Shown: piece after piece, positions 11,801 to 20,048 of the stretch
Layout of the letters: each line of letters opens with the position of its first letter
Numbering within the stretch: position 1 is the first letter of the stretch
Source: Apricaphanius iberus
Lineage: Eukaryota > Chordata > Actinopteri > Cyprinodontiformes > Aphaniidae
Reading direction: 5' to 3'
DNA: 64,000 nucleotides
Assembly (NCBI GenBank): GCA_028564705.1
Contig: JAPXFQ010000381.1
Coordinates: forward strand, 281,203 to 345,202
Program-made: the position numbers and the translations under genes
The notes under the pieces: model-generated
Told to the model about the DNA's origin: nothing
Database searches by the model: none
What the model saw: the letters and a program-made list of their open reading frames with translations, nothing else

Positions 11801-14800
11801 TGGTAACTGATTTTAGTTGTAGTAAGAACAATGAGCCCATTGCCATTTATGACTGAGGTACAGATGGTTGATGAATGGAGGTTTCTGGGTGTGACTCTCT
11901 CCAATGATCTTCGCTGGCATTCAGATACCAAACGTATTGTTAAAAAGGCCCATCAGCGGCTGTTTTTTTATGTCAATTAGTTCACTCCATACCAAACCAT
12001 CCTTTTATATTTTTATATATGTAGTATTGAAAATGTTCTCACCAGCTCTATCATGGTGTGGTTTGGTAATCTTACTGTAGAAGAAATATAGTGGTTACCT
12101 CTGCTCACAGATCATGTGGCTGTGACCTACAATGTATCTTACATTAAAAAAGTAATTGAGTTAGTAATTGTCTCACTAAGTAACTGTGATGTTATTTCTA
12201 TAACGCAGTTATGTTCTATATTTATAACATCAAATATTTTTATGACTGAATTATAAATAAAAAAAATCATATAGGCTACAGTATTTTAGAACATTTGGTA
12301 TTTGAACTCGACTCAATAAGATCTTGTAATCTAAGATGGCGCCGCGGATGGACGCCTCGGTACTTCGCTCCCTAGTACTTGATACAATTTTACTTTTTTG
12401 CATAGTTTTCTGCACTCCCTCTGCTATTAAAATGAGCAGAGAGGAAATCCTACAAATAGGACTATCCAGTGCCGGACTTTTTTCACCGGTTTTTAATCAA
12501 CCAGACTACTTTATTGAGATTCTGACTGGAGGAGCAGCAGCGCTCTGTGGATTTAGACGGAGACGCCGGCGTGGGAAACGAGCTGGTGTGCTCGTTAAGT
12601 TGCGACAGCGGGGATTACGCACCGCTCTCCCATCCATACACCTGGGGAACGTTCGCTCTCTGCCTAACAAAATGGATGAATTGCTCCTTCTCCTATCCAA
12701 GAACTCAGACTTTCGTCGTTCTGCCGCCTTTTGCTTCACTGAAACCTGGTCCAGTGAACACATCCCGGACAGCGCACTACAGCTGCCGCGCTTCCAGCTG
12801 TTCCGAGCGGACCGCTGCGCGGAACTGTCTGGGAAGTCAAAGGGAGGAGGAACATGTTTCTACATTAACGAAGGTTGGTGTACAGATGTCACAGTGTTAA
12901 AGAAGACATGCAGCCCTCACCTAGAATCTTTCTTCATAAACTGTAAACCATTTTATTCACCGCAGGAGTCCGCCTCGTTTGTGCTGGTCGCTGTATACAT
13001 TCCAACGCAGGCGTGTGTAACGGAGGCGTTACATCACCTCGCTGACCAGATCACAGACGTGGAGAAAACTCACCCGGACTCTCTGCTAATCATTCTCGGG
13101 GATTTTAATAGAGCAAATCTCAAACTTGAACTGCCTAAATATAGACAACACGTGACGTGTCCCACCAGAGACATGAACACTTTAGACCACTGCTACACCA
13201 CAATAAAGAATGCATATCGCTCTGTCCCCCGTGCTGCTTTGGAACTTTCTGACCACTGCCTGGTCCACCTCATCCCATCTTACAAGCAGAAGCTGAAATC
13301 TGCTAAGCCTGTGGTAAGAACTGTGAAGAGATGGACAGATGAGTCAAAGATGCAGTTACAGGCCTGCTTTGACTGCACTGATTGGAGCGTCTTTGAAGCA
13401 GCAGCCTCAGACCTGGACGAACTGACTGACACTGTGACATCTTACATCAGCTTTTGTGAGGACATGTGTGTGCAGACCAAAACCTTCTGCACGTTCAACA
13501 ACAATAAACCATGGTTCACTGCAGAACTGAGACGGCTACGCCAGGACAAGGAGGAGGCCTACAGGAGTGGGGATCGGGACCTGTACAAACAGGCCAGGAA
13601 CCAGCTGACAAAGGAGATCAAGGCAGGAAAAAGAATCTACAGCCAAAAACTGAGGGAGCGTTTTTCTGCCAACGACTCTTCTGCAGTTTGGAAGGGCCTG
13701 CAGACCATTACCAACTACAGGAGACCATCCCCCCACCCTGTGGGGAGCCCCCGCCTGGCTGAGGACCTCAATGACTTTTTCTCCAGGTTTGAAACAACTT
13801 TCACAGCTTCCACCTCCCCCACCATCTCCATCACAAAAGGCGTAGCATCACCCCAAACCATCCCCATACCTGACCCCCTGCCTGCGCTGACGATCTGTGA
13901 ACAGGATGTGCGCCAACTATTTCAGAGACAGAGGATTAAGAAGGCATCAGGTCCTGATGGAGTGTCTCCGTCCTGTCTGAAAGTCTGTGCTGACCAGCTG
14001 GCTCCCATCTTCACTCAGATCTTCAACAACTCCCTGGAGCTGTGTGAGGTCCCCTCCTGCCTCAAACGCTCCACCATCATCCCGGTTCCCAAGAAGTCCC
14101 CTGTCACAGGATTAAATGACTACAGACCAGTTGCCCTAACATCTGTGGTCATGAAATCCTTTGAGCGTCTGGTGCTGTCCCACCTGAAGGAAATCACGGA
14201 TCCCCTGCTAGACCCCCTGCAGTTCGCCTACAGATCAAACAGGTCAGTGGATGATGCAGTCAACATGGCTCTACACTACATCCTGCAACACCTAGACTCT
14301 GCAGGTACCTACGCTCGGGTCCTGTTTGTGGACTTCAGCTCTGCGTTTAACACCATTGTCCCAGAGCTCCTCCACCAAAAACTGTCCCAGCTCACCGTGC
14401 CTCCCTCCACCTGTCAGTGGATTACCAGTTTCCTGACTGACAGGAGGCAGCAGGTGAAACTGGGTAAGTTCACATCCAGCTCCCGTTCCCTCAGCATCGG
14501 CGCCCCCCAGGGATGTGTTCTCTCCCCACTGCTTTTCTCCCTTTACACCACTGATTGCACGTCAAGAGACCCTTCTGTGAAACTCCTGAAGTTTGCAGAT
14601 GACACCACCGTCATTGGACTCATCCGTGACGTCGAAGAGTCTGCATACAGAAGGGAGGTGGAACAGCTGGTTCTCTGGTGCAGTCAGAACCACCTGGAGC
14701 TAAACCCGCTCAAAACTGTGGAGATGACAGTGGACTTCAGGAAGAGACCCCCATCAACATCTCCTCTCATAATCACCAACAGGCCAGTCCCCACAGTAGA

Positions 14801-17800
14801 GTCTTTCAGGTTCCTAGGATCCACCATCACACGGGACCTGAAGTGGACCTCCCACATTGACTCTATAAGGAAGAAGGCCCAGCAAAGGCTATACTTTCTG
14901 CGTCAGCTCAGAAAGTTCAACCTGCCTCAGGAACTGCTGACCATATTCTACACAGCAATAGTCCAGTCTGTCCTGACCTCATCCATCTCTGTCTGGTTCG
15001 GATCCGTCACCAGGCAAGACAGGGACAGACTGCAGAGAACAGTCAGGTCCTCAGAGAGGATCATAGGTTCTGATCTTCCCTCCATTGAGGACCTTTTCCG
15101 GGCCAGGGTCAGGAAGCGGGCCAGAAAAATCACCACTGACCCCTCACACCCTGGCCACAATCTGTTTAGGCTCCTCCCCTCAGGCCGGCGTTACAGAGCG
15201 TTGTACGCCAAAACCACCCGACACAAGACCAGTTTCTTCCCCCAGGCTGTCGCTCTGATGAACTCTGAATAGTCACAGAGTGTGTGTCCATTCACATGAA
15301 CAATAAACTAAAACTCTGCAGTGCTGTATATACTTACTGTATATACTGACTGTACAATAACCCTGGTTTGGTGTATATATTATCCTTTACTTTTTATTTT
15401 TATTTATTTTATTTTATTTATTTATTTATTTATTTTTTCCGTTTTTTAATTTCACTTATTTAAGTTCTGTACTGGAGAGAAAATTTGCCGGAGTCAAATT
15501 CCTTGTATGTGTCATACTTGGCCATTAAAGCTGATTCTTATTCTGATTGAAGCTGTATGCAGAAAAAAACAAACACAAAAAGTAAAAGTTGGAATAATCA
15601 CACAGGTTTTCATTAAAATGCAAAACTAAGAGACAAATGTAGCTAAAAAGAAACAAAGGAAGATATGTCCATTAAGTTAATATCTGTAATATTGCACAGC
15701 AAGCAGAGCACTATCTAACTGGATGTAGACATTTTCAGACTGATTTGGTATCACTTGGTCACATGAACCATTGAAGAAAATCACATATTTTACAGTAACA
15801 TATTAAGAAATATTTCACGTAAATTTTTTTATTAATCGGTGTGCCACGTTCCTAGGGTGTTGTGCAATTATTTATCAATATTTTGGGGTCACTTTGTTAG
15901 TATACCTCATGGGTATATTTTGGGATGTATGGAGATTTGTCGATGGTCCCTAACCAAAACCACCGGCGTTATACTAAAACGCCATTGTACTGAAACGCTG
16001 TTATACTTAAACGCCGTTATACTTAAAACCCAGTTATACTTAAACGCTGTTATACTTAAACGCCGTTATACTTAAACGCCGTTATACTGAAACGCTGTTA
16101 TACTTAAACGCCGTTATACTTAAATGCTGTTATACTTAAAACGCTGTTATACTTAAACGTCGTTATACTTAAACGCCGTTATACTTAAACGCCGTTACAC
16201 TTAAACGCCGTTATACTTAAAGGCTGTTACACTTAAACGCCGTTATACTTAAACGCTGTTACACTTAAACGCCGTTATACTTAAACGCCGTTATACTGAA
16301 ACGCTGTTATACTTAAACGCCGTTACACTTAAACGCCGTTACACTTAAACGCCGTTATACTTAAACGCCGTTACACTTAAACGCCGTTATACTTAAAGGC
16401 TGTTACTCCCAACACTGGTTACCTAACAGTCTAGGAAGCCATTACAATTGCATTCCAATGTGGTTTTATTTTTAAACTACAAATGGTAAATAAACTAAAC
16501 TGAACTAATTCCTTTATGTCCTCTACTTCCTTCACTCCACTATTCCATTTACATACATGTATTCTGTCTTGCTGTCACTAATCTTCATTCCTCTCTTTTT
16601 AATGCATACCTCCATCTCTCTAGCTTTTCCTCCACCTCCGTCCTGCTCTCAGTGCAGATCACAATGTCATCTGCAAACATCATACTCCATGGAGACTCCT
16701 GTCTAACATCATCCATCAGCCTGTCCATCACCAAAGCAAACTAGAAGAGGCTCAGAGCCGATCCTTGATGCATTCCCACCTCCACCTTTAACTCCTCCGT
16801 CACTCCTACAGCACACCTCACTGCTGTCTCACAGCTCTCATACATGTCCTGCACCACTCTAACATACTTCTCTGCCACTCCAGACTTCCTCATGAAAAAC
16901 CACAGCTCTCCTCTTGGCACCCTGTCATACGCTTTCTTACATGAACGCAGGAAAACTAAACTTTGGTTCAGCAAATGCAGGGCGCCAACCAATCAGCGAC
17001 TCTTTGTACTGACGTAATTAAACTAAACCTCATCCATATGCAGCTCATGGAGCAAATGGTGAAACTCTCCAAACTCAGAAGAACGGTTTGTATCTACATG
17101 TAGCAAATGCGCCCGACAACAACGTTGTCGGGCTTTATGAATTAAATAAACTAAGCCACTCTCTCCACATGATCCGCCATGTTATAAACTAACAACAGAA
17201 AAATCCCCGCCCAGGCGCTGACATACTGAAGTGACGCGCTGACGTGGACTACAAAGTGTGTAAGCAGCTGGGTTTTAATTTTAAAGCATCAACTTTCGTC
17301 CGTTTGAGCGATTTTACGCCTGGACACGCTGACCGGTGTGAACACGATATTAGATTTTAATGTCAAAAAGGAGAAAAAGACGAAGAAGGATGAGCTTCAC
17401 GTCCCATTTCTAAACTTAAAGGACTGTTGGCGTCACGCTGAAGCAACCGTGAAAGTGTTTGGTGAAACTTAACAAATGTTGCTCGTTATTCATGACCACT
17501 GAAAACACTCTGAACCTTCCACAAACTGTCCACATTTATCAGTCCTTCCAGGATTGTCATGAGTTTCTGAATTTTCTGTGAATAAAGCGGCAAACATTTG
17601 GACTCAGATTGAGATTAACCAGTCGCCTTAGGTTGACATGCCTACCTGCTGGTGGGGGTAAATCCAGGAGAAGAAGGCCATGTCCACGTCTCTGACAGAA
17701 CAGTTTACAGTCAGAACCTCCCCCTGCTTTATGATCTGATTGGACACAGAGAGCTCCACTTCCATCTCCTTAGTTTCTGACAGATGGACATAGGGTAGAG

Positions 17801-20048
17801 ACAGAGACAGATGAGAGACATCCCAGTTGGTTCAGAAGGACTTAGGCGTCCAATCAGTCCTTACCTAGGACGGTGAACACATAGAACACCTTGGACTCCT
17901 TCTCCTTGTCTCCTTTTACCGCCACACACACATGTCCTGCGTCGTTGAGCCGACCCGTGAAGCCCAGAGCCGGTTCATATCTCACCTCAGCGACTGCTGT
18001 TCTGCCGGGTCGTTCATACAGAGAGACGTTGAGCTTCGGGTCGGACACCACGCAAGGGACGGTACCTTCCTCTGTGTGCTTGTATACTTGGGAGGAACTC
18101 TGTGGGACGAACCATTGTTCTGGACCTGAGGGGGGATACCATGAACCAACGAGACGGGTTAAAACAGAGGGAGGAACCTCTTCCACAGACAGAGAAGATA
18201 ACCTGACCAGGAGACAGAGCATGGACCTGATTAATCTGAATAAACTGTAGAGAAGAAGTTTAGAGACATCTGTAACACCTTCCTCCATCTGAGCTCCTTC
18301 ACTAAAAGTAAAATCCTCTGATAGCTGATGAACCTGAAGGTCTGCTGGACTTAGATAACCTTCCTTTAGGTCCTCTGAATGAATGATAGAAGGTTTCCTC
18401 ATCTGGTTTAAACTAAAAGGCTGCTCCAACCTGGCATCTCCTCTGAACCAGAACCCGACAACATATAAAGATGGTTCAGCTCGTCAAGCAGGCGTCCTAC
18501 TCAGCCATCCATAGAGGACAGTTACCTTGTCCAGGTATGAAGACGTCCACGGTCCTGCTCTGATCAGCTGACGGCTCCTCACAGGTGTATCTCCCAGAGT
18601 TCCTCCAGGTGGCGTTGATGAACTGCAGGGTGCTGCTGGAGCCCTCATCCTGTACCAGAACCCCATCACCTCCATCAGAGTTCTCAGGTAGGCGCCACTT
18701 CACCTGACTCCACCCTGAACACAACTGAGGACAGACAGACAGGTGGCACTAGAAAGATGCTCAGGTGGATCCAACCACAGACAGACGGTGGGGAATAATC
18801 ACCACTGTGAAGTTGGAATGTGACGGCAGCAGAACTTCTGTGGAGGAAGGTAGCAGCTCCAGAGCCACGCCCCCTCTGTAACACACCAGCAAAACACCTG
18901 GACACAGACAGGTGTGTTCATTTAGGTTCTACATGTGCAGAGGAACCAATCATGTCCTCTTTGGTTCTGGAGATTCTGACTGTCATGGAACATCTGAGAT
19001 GATCCGACTGAGGGAAACTTCAGTCTAAAGGTGCGTTCATACCTGCGGTTCATACCTGCGGTTCAGGTTCAGACCTGCGGTTCATACCTGCGGTTCAGAC
19101 CTGTGCATCCAGGCAGCAAAACGCTCAAAGAGACTAAAGTTGATGCTTTAAATCAAAACCCAGCTGCTTGCACACTTTATTCTGCGTTGGCGCATCACGT
19201 TAGTTTGTCAGCAGGCGATTTCTCTGTTATTTCTGCACTTTCCCTCCCTAACGTGTATTTAGTACCGTAGTTGTCCTAACCAGGATTGGCTAGCGTTTAC
19301 TAAAATAAAAAGAGAATGTTTAACTGCTTACCTGACACTCCAATACCCTTCCCATCGCTACGTTATCACCTCCTGCCCCCCCCCCCCCACACACACACAC
19401 TGAGCAACGCTTTCCCATGATTCTGAGATTTTTTTGATTGAACTCAAAAACTATTTCTGTTTATTAAAATTAATTAAATCCAATCATGCCCAAAAAAATG
19501 CTGCGCTTCTAAATACCTTATCTTTTATTTGTTTCTAATGCTTCTATTTATTTATTTTACTTTTTTTAATCATTAATTTTAAGCCTTTAAACATAACTAC
19601 CCTGATAAATATGTAAATTTGTTTCATGTTTCTGCTTAAAAATATATTTTTCTCATAGTTTTTTCCTTTCTAGAGTCTATTTTAGTTCTGTTACAGGTTA
19701 TACACATGTATTTATATTACCTGCAAGCTTTAAATAAAGTAAAAAAAAAAAAAGACTAGCTCCAGTTGAATCTCGTCGCTGATTGGTTGCTGCCCAAAAG
19801 TAATTTTTCCCAGCTGATACCAGTTTGGCGCCCCCTTGCTGCGTAGCTACCATAGACTTTGCATTAAACTCGCTGCCCTGCTGCCTGGCAGCAACAGGCG
19901 GTCTGAATGTACCTTCAGCTGCTGGTTGGATGATTGGTTCTGACTAACAGGTAGATGGTCTCACCTGGTGAACTGCCAGGTGTTAGCTTCTTCACTCACC
20001 CAAAAGAAGGCTCAGACCTGCTGGTGTTCCTCTGATGGACGCCCTCAT
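2718..20048 (-). CDS. pdgfrb: PDGF receptor beta-like receptor tyrosine kinase, 16 exons, 3' part outside window
   Basis: Class III receptor tyrosine kinase of the plasma membrane, expected to bind PDGF-type ligands through its Ig domains and signal through a split kinase. Sixteen minus-strand exons join in phase into 644 residues: signal peptide (1-30), Ig D1-D5 (about 35-500), membrane segment (503-529), juxtamembrane region (533-576) and the kinase N-lobe up to NLLGACT. D2 reads [12 protein letters not shown] and D3 has WIYP, both closer to PDGFR than to CSF1R or KIT as I remember them; D4 lacks the canonical cysteines, as is normal for the family. The beta assignment rests mainly on D2. 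The start is the ATG of a short signal exon with a strong GTGAGT donor. The glycine loop reads GSCSAG instead of GxGxFG, and one juxtamembrane tyrosine is a cysteine. The rest of the kinase must lie left of base 1. It could be a fast-evolving teleost duplicate. Confidence 0.88.
2905..3009 (-). CDS. pdgfrb: pdgfrb-like exon 15, kinase glycine loop and catalytic lysine
   Basis: Reads [15 protein letters not shown], then [10 protein letters not shown]. The ATP-contacting lysine (AVK, about residue 608) is kept. The glycine loop has lost its second glycine and its phenylalanine. The donor is GTACAG. Confidence 0.85.
3094..3226 (-). CDS. pdgfrb: pdgfrb-like exon 14, juxtamembrane region
   Basis: Reads [18 protein letters not shown], then [20 protein letters not shown]. 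This is the diagnostic PDGFR juxtamembrane block. The usual paired tyrosines (YxY) are reduced to CxY. Confidence 0.93.
3310..3404 (-). CDS. pdgfrb: pdgfrb-like exon 13, transmembrane segment
   Basis: Encodes a run of about 27 hydrophobic residues ([20 protein letters not shown]) followed by ALWRN, as in PDGFR where the membrane helix ends in LW plus a basic stop-transfer. Confidence 0.88.
3466..4180. repeat. Dispersed repeat copy in a pdgfrb-like intron
   Basis: Segments here (GGCTCAGTAATAAGGC; AACTATGTGCTGTTTTGC; CTCAAACCATCCGTCTTC) recur in order at 33.8-34.0 and 35.9-36.0 kb, so it is an interspersed family. No coding capacity was seen. Confidence 0.6.
4544..4652 (-). CDS. pdgfrb: pdgfrb-like exon 12, end of Ig D5
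   Basis: Reads [20 protein letters not shown] and VRDLRVLQN, with the F-strand Cys (VRCEATN). The donor is GTGAGT. Confidence 0.85.
4726..4813 (-). CDS. pdgfrb: pdgfrb-like exon 11, middle of Ig D5
   Basis: Reads [14 protein letters not shown] and [14 protein letters not shown]. It corresponds to the variable D-E region of PDGFRB D5. The donor is GTAGGT. Confidence 0.8.
4885..4996 (-). CDS. pdgfrb: pdgfrb-like exon 10, first half of Ig D5
   Basis: Reads [10 protein letters not shown], then [19 protein letters not shown], the B-strand Cys and C-strand Trp of the membrane-proximal Ig domain. Confidence 0.85.
5071..5186 (-). CDS. pdgfrb: pdgfrb-like exon 9, second half of Ig D4
   Basis: Reads [20 protein letters not shown] and [10 protein letters not shown]. 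The F strand has YMA instead of YxC, again typical of D4. The acceptor abuts a large minisatellite. Confidence 0.87.
5196..6615. repeat. Minisatellite with core AACCAGTCAGCC
   Basis: About 1.4 kb of 8-16 bp variants built from CCAGTCAGCCAA and CCAATAAACCAGTCAG. It fills the 3' end of the pdgfrb-like intron before exon 9 and reaches to within about 20 bases of that acceptor on the minus strand. Confidence 0.97.
6680..6995 (-). repeat. Interspersed SINE/LINE-tail-like repeat, minus orientation
   Basis: Reverse-complement copy of the sequence at 50440-50740, sharing the GGAGTTTTTCCTCTC, TGAGGAATTGCTGTGG and CAGCACAATCTGCTGGGATT blocks. Teleost genomes commonly carry this repeat type with a TATATAAATAAA tail. 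Confidence 0.75.
7036..8183. other. pdgfrb-like intron, no further exon seen
   Basis: Non-coding sequence between repeats and exon 8. Several short open frames have no splice context or family resemblance. Confidence 0.5.
8184..8367 (-). CDS. pdgfrb: pdgfrb-like exon 8, first half of Ig D4
   Basis: Reads [13 protein letters not shown] and [20 protein letters not shown]. There is no B-strand cysteine, as expected for D4 of class III receptor kinases. The donor is GTAGGT. Confidence 0.87.
8435..8509 (-). CDS. pdgfrb: pdgfrb-like exon 7, end of Ig D3
   Basis: Reads [14 protein letters not shown] and ends NITVTVL. It supplies the F-strand cysteine that pairs with the one in exon 5. Confidence 0.85.
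8595..8676 (-). CDS. pdgfrb: pdgfrb-like exon 6, middle of Ig D3
   Basis: Reads [20 protein letters not shown] and ends ATVSHS plus one phase base, matching the D-E strand region of PDGFR D3. Phase agrees with exons 5 and 7. Confidence 0.85.
8770..9091. mobile_element. MITE-like element with 48-bp terminal inverted repeats
   Basis: The left end (GTTATCACTCCCATTAAATG at 8770) and right end (CATTTAATGGGAGTGATAAC to 9091) are inverted copies over about 48 bp with one mismatch. The 322-bp body has no coding capacity. No clear target duplication was seen. Confidence 0.82.
9370..10600. repeat. AT-rich interspersed element, possible non-autonomous DNA transposon
   Basis: About 1.2 kb of AT-rich DNA with many AGTATACTTTAA-like motifs in both orientations. 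Ends CCCAACTGAAAAA (left) and TTTTTCACCTGGG (right) look like imperfect inverted termini. No frame of note. Confidence 0.45.
10601..11204. other. Unassigned intron sequence
   Basis: Nothing recognisable on either strand. Confidence 0.4.
11205..11735 (-). mobile_element. RTE-like LINE, 3' fragment, decayed
   Basis: Minus-strand translation with frame breaks gives VRPAMLYDL-, [36 protein letters not shown] and [13 protein letters not shown] blocks, the C-terminal end of a widespread fish RTE-type reverse transcriptase. Stops and frameshifts make it non-functional. Confidence 0.75.
11790..12090 (+). mobile_element. CR1/L2-type LINE fragment, decayed
   Basis: Plus-strand pieces read [30 protein letters not shown] and [15 protein letters not shown], homologous to the end of the intact LINE frame just downstream, but with stops and shifts. 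Confidence 0.7.
12300..15552 (+). mobile_element. Near full-length CR1/L2-superfamily LINE (Rex1/Babar-like)
   Basis: Holds an intact endonuclease-reverse transcriptase frame, a short AT-rich 3' UTR and a tail of ATTCTTATTCTGATT type. No ORF1 is visible upstream. It is inserted in sense opposite to the pdgfrb-like host gene. The exact 5' end and any target duplication are not clear. Confidence 0.85.
12336..15272 (+). CDS. LINE endonuclease-reverse transcriptase, intact 978-codon frame
   Basis: Retrotransposon replication protein. The N-terminal half is an apurinic-type endonuclease: GNVRSLPNK (about 104), FTETW (134), [10 protein letters not shown] (170), LGDFNRAN (254) and SDHCLV (305). The reverse transcriptase follows: [12 protein letters not shown] (535), DYRPVALTS (595), [12 protein letters not shown] (663), [14 protein letters not shown] (722) and the catalytic FADD (753), then a C-terminal WFGS...[11 protein letters not shown] region. 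No stop or frameshift interrupts it. Residues 10-31 are hydrophobic, which is odd for a LINE protein and may be a non-coding lead-in if a later methionine (33) is used. The clade is by motif impression only. Confidence 0.93.
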   Translation: MAPRMDASVLRSLVLDTILLFCIVFCTPSAIKMSREEILQIGLSSAGLFSPVFNQPDYFIEILTGGAAALCGFRRRRRRGKRAGVLVKLRQRGLRTALPSIHLGNVRSLPNKMDELLLLLSKNSDFRRSAAFCFTETWSSEHIPDSALQLPRFQLFRADRCAELSGKSKGGGTCFYINEGWCTDVTVLKKTCSPHLESFFINCKPFYSPQESASFVLVAVYIPTQACVTEALHHLADQITDVEKTHPDSLLIILGDFNRANLKLELPKYRQHVTCPTRDMNTLDHCYTTIKNAYRSVPRAALELSDHCLVHLIPSYKQKLKSAKPVVRTVKRWTDESKMQLQACFDCTDWSVFEAAASDLDELTDTVTSYISFCEDMCVQTKTFCTFNNNKPWFTAELRRLRQDKEEAYRSGDRDLYKQARNQLTKEIKAGKRIYSQKLRERFSANDSSAVWKGLQTITNYRRPSPHPVGSPRLAEDLNDFFSRFETTFTASTSPTISITKGVASPQTIPIPDPLPALTICEQDVRQLFQRQRIKKASGPDGVSPSCLKVCADQLAPIFTQIFNNSLELCEVPSCLKRSTIIPVPKKSPVTGLNDYRPVALTSVVMKSFERLVLSHLKEITDPLLDPLQFAYRSNRSVDDAVNMALHYILQHLDSAGTYARVLFVDFSSAFNTIVPELLHQKLSQLTVPPSTCQWITSFLTDRRQQVKLGKFTSSSRSLSIGAPQGCVLSPLLFSLYTTDCTSRDPSVKLLKFADDTTVIGLIRDVEESAYRREVEQLVLWCSQNHLELNPLKTVEMTVDFRKRPPSTSPLIITNRPVPTVESFRFLGSTITRDLKWTSHIDSIRKKAQQRLYFLRQLRKFNLPQELLTIFYTAIVQSVLTSSISVWFGSVTRQDRDRLQRTVRSSERIIGSDLPSIEDLFRARVRKRARKITTDPSHPGHNLFRLLPSGRRYRALYAKTTRHKTSFFPQAVALMNSE
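15560..15958. other. Intron sequence between LINE and minisatellite
   Basis: AT-rich, no feature recognised. Confidence 0.4.
15969..16400. repeat. 16-bp minisatellite CGCCGTTATACTTAAA
   Basis: About 26 copies with CGCC/CGCT, TATAC/TACAC and CTTAAA/CTGAAA variants, some with one extra A. Confidence 0.96.
16490..16960 (-). mobile_element. RTE-like LINE, reverse-transcriptase fragment, decayed
   Basis: Minus-strand frames give [46 protein letters not shown], then, with breaks, an EEKLERW helix and an EYMYVNG block. This part lies just 5' of the fragment at 11205-11735 in the same family. Confidence 0.8.
16985..17640. other. Intron sequence upstream of pdgfrb-like exon 5 acceptor side
   Basis: Moderately GC-rich, with CpG-containing segments at 17200-17350, and not recognised. 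It may be part of a DNA transposon, as it contains the hairpin. Confidence 0.35.
17112..17134. repeat. Perfect 10-bp hairpin
   Basis: GCCCGACAAC, AAC loop, GTTGTCGGGC. Function unknown. Confidence 0.7.
17646..17776 (-). CDS. pdgfrb: pdgfrb-like exon 5, first half of Ig D3
   Basis: Reads [14 protein letters not shown], then [10 protein letters not shown] and [10 protein letters not shown]. The W-x-Y-P motif of PDGFR D3 is kept. It is followed by a 9-kb intron packed with retrotransposons. Confidence 0.88.
17865..18125 (-). CDS. pdgfrb: pdgfrb-like exon 4, Ig D2
   Basis: Reads [20 protein letters not shown], then [16 protein letters not shown] and, later, [13 protein letters not shown]. This is the exon that best separates PDGFRB from its relatives. 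The donor is GTAAGG. Confidence 0.9.
18526..18724 (-). CDS. pdgfrb: pdgfrb-like exon 3, Ig D1
   Basis: Starts [10 protein letters not shown] (B-strand Cys, C-strand Trp) and carries NSGRYTC (F strand), ending VDVFIPGQ. The two cysteines and the Trp give a normal Ig fold. The acceptor is TCCTCAG and the donor GTAACT. Confidence 0.85.
18803..18897 (-). CDS. pdgfrb: pdgfrb-like exon 2, end of signal peptide and start of Ig D1
   Basis: Acceptor TGTCCAG. Reads [19 protein letters not shown] and onward to NFTV. A nearer acceptor at 18876 would put the frame out of register with exon 1, so the upstream one was chosen. Confidence 0.75.
19027..19917. mobile_element. Possible non-autonomous DNA transposon in pdgfrb-like intron 1
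   Basis: The ends AAGGTGCGTTCATACC and GGTCTGAATGTACCTT are imperfect inverted repeats flanking about 0.9 kb without coding capacity. A short tandem of GGTTCATACCTGC occurs at 19041-19100, and poly-C/CA tracts at 19378-19405. Confidence 0.4.
20000..20048 (-). CDS. pdgfrb: pdgfrb-like exon 1, start codon and first half of signal peptide
   Basis: Encodes [16 protein letters not shown] and ends with one phase base before a GTGAGT donor. Joined to exon 2 it gives a continuous hydrophobic leader. Bases above 20048 would be 5' UTR. Confidence 0.75.

Noticed and set aside
18790..18876. Alternative acceptor GTTACAG for receptor exon 2
   Set aside because: Out of phase with the signal exon; the upstream acceptor gives a continuous hydrophobic leader.
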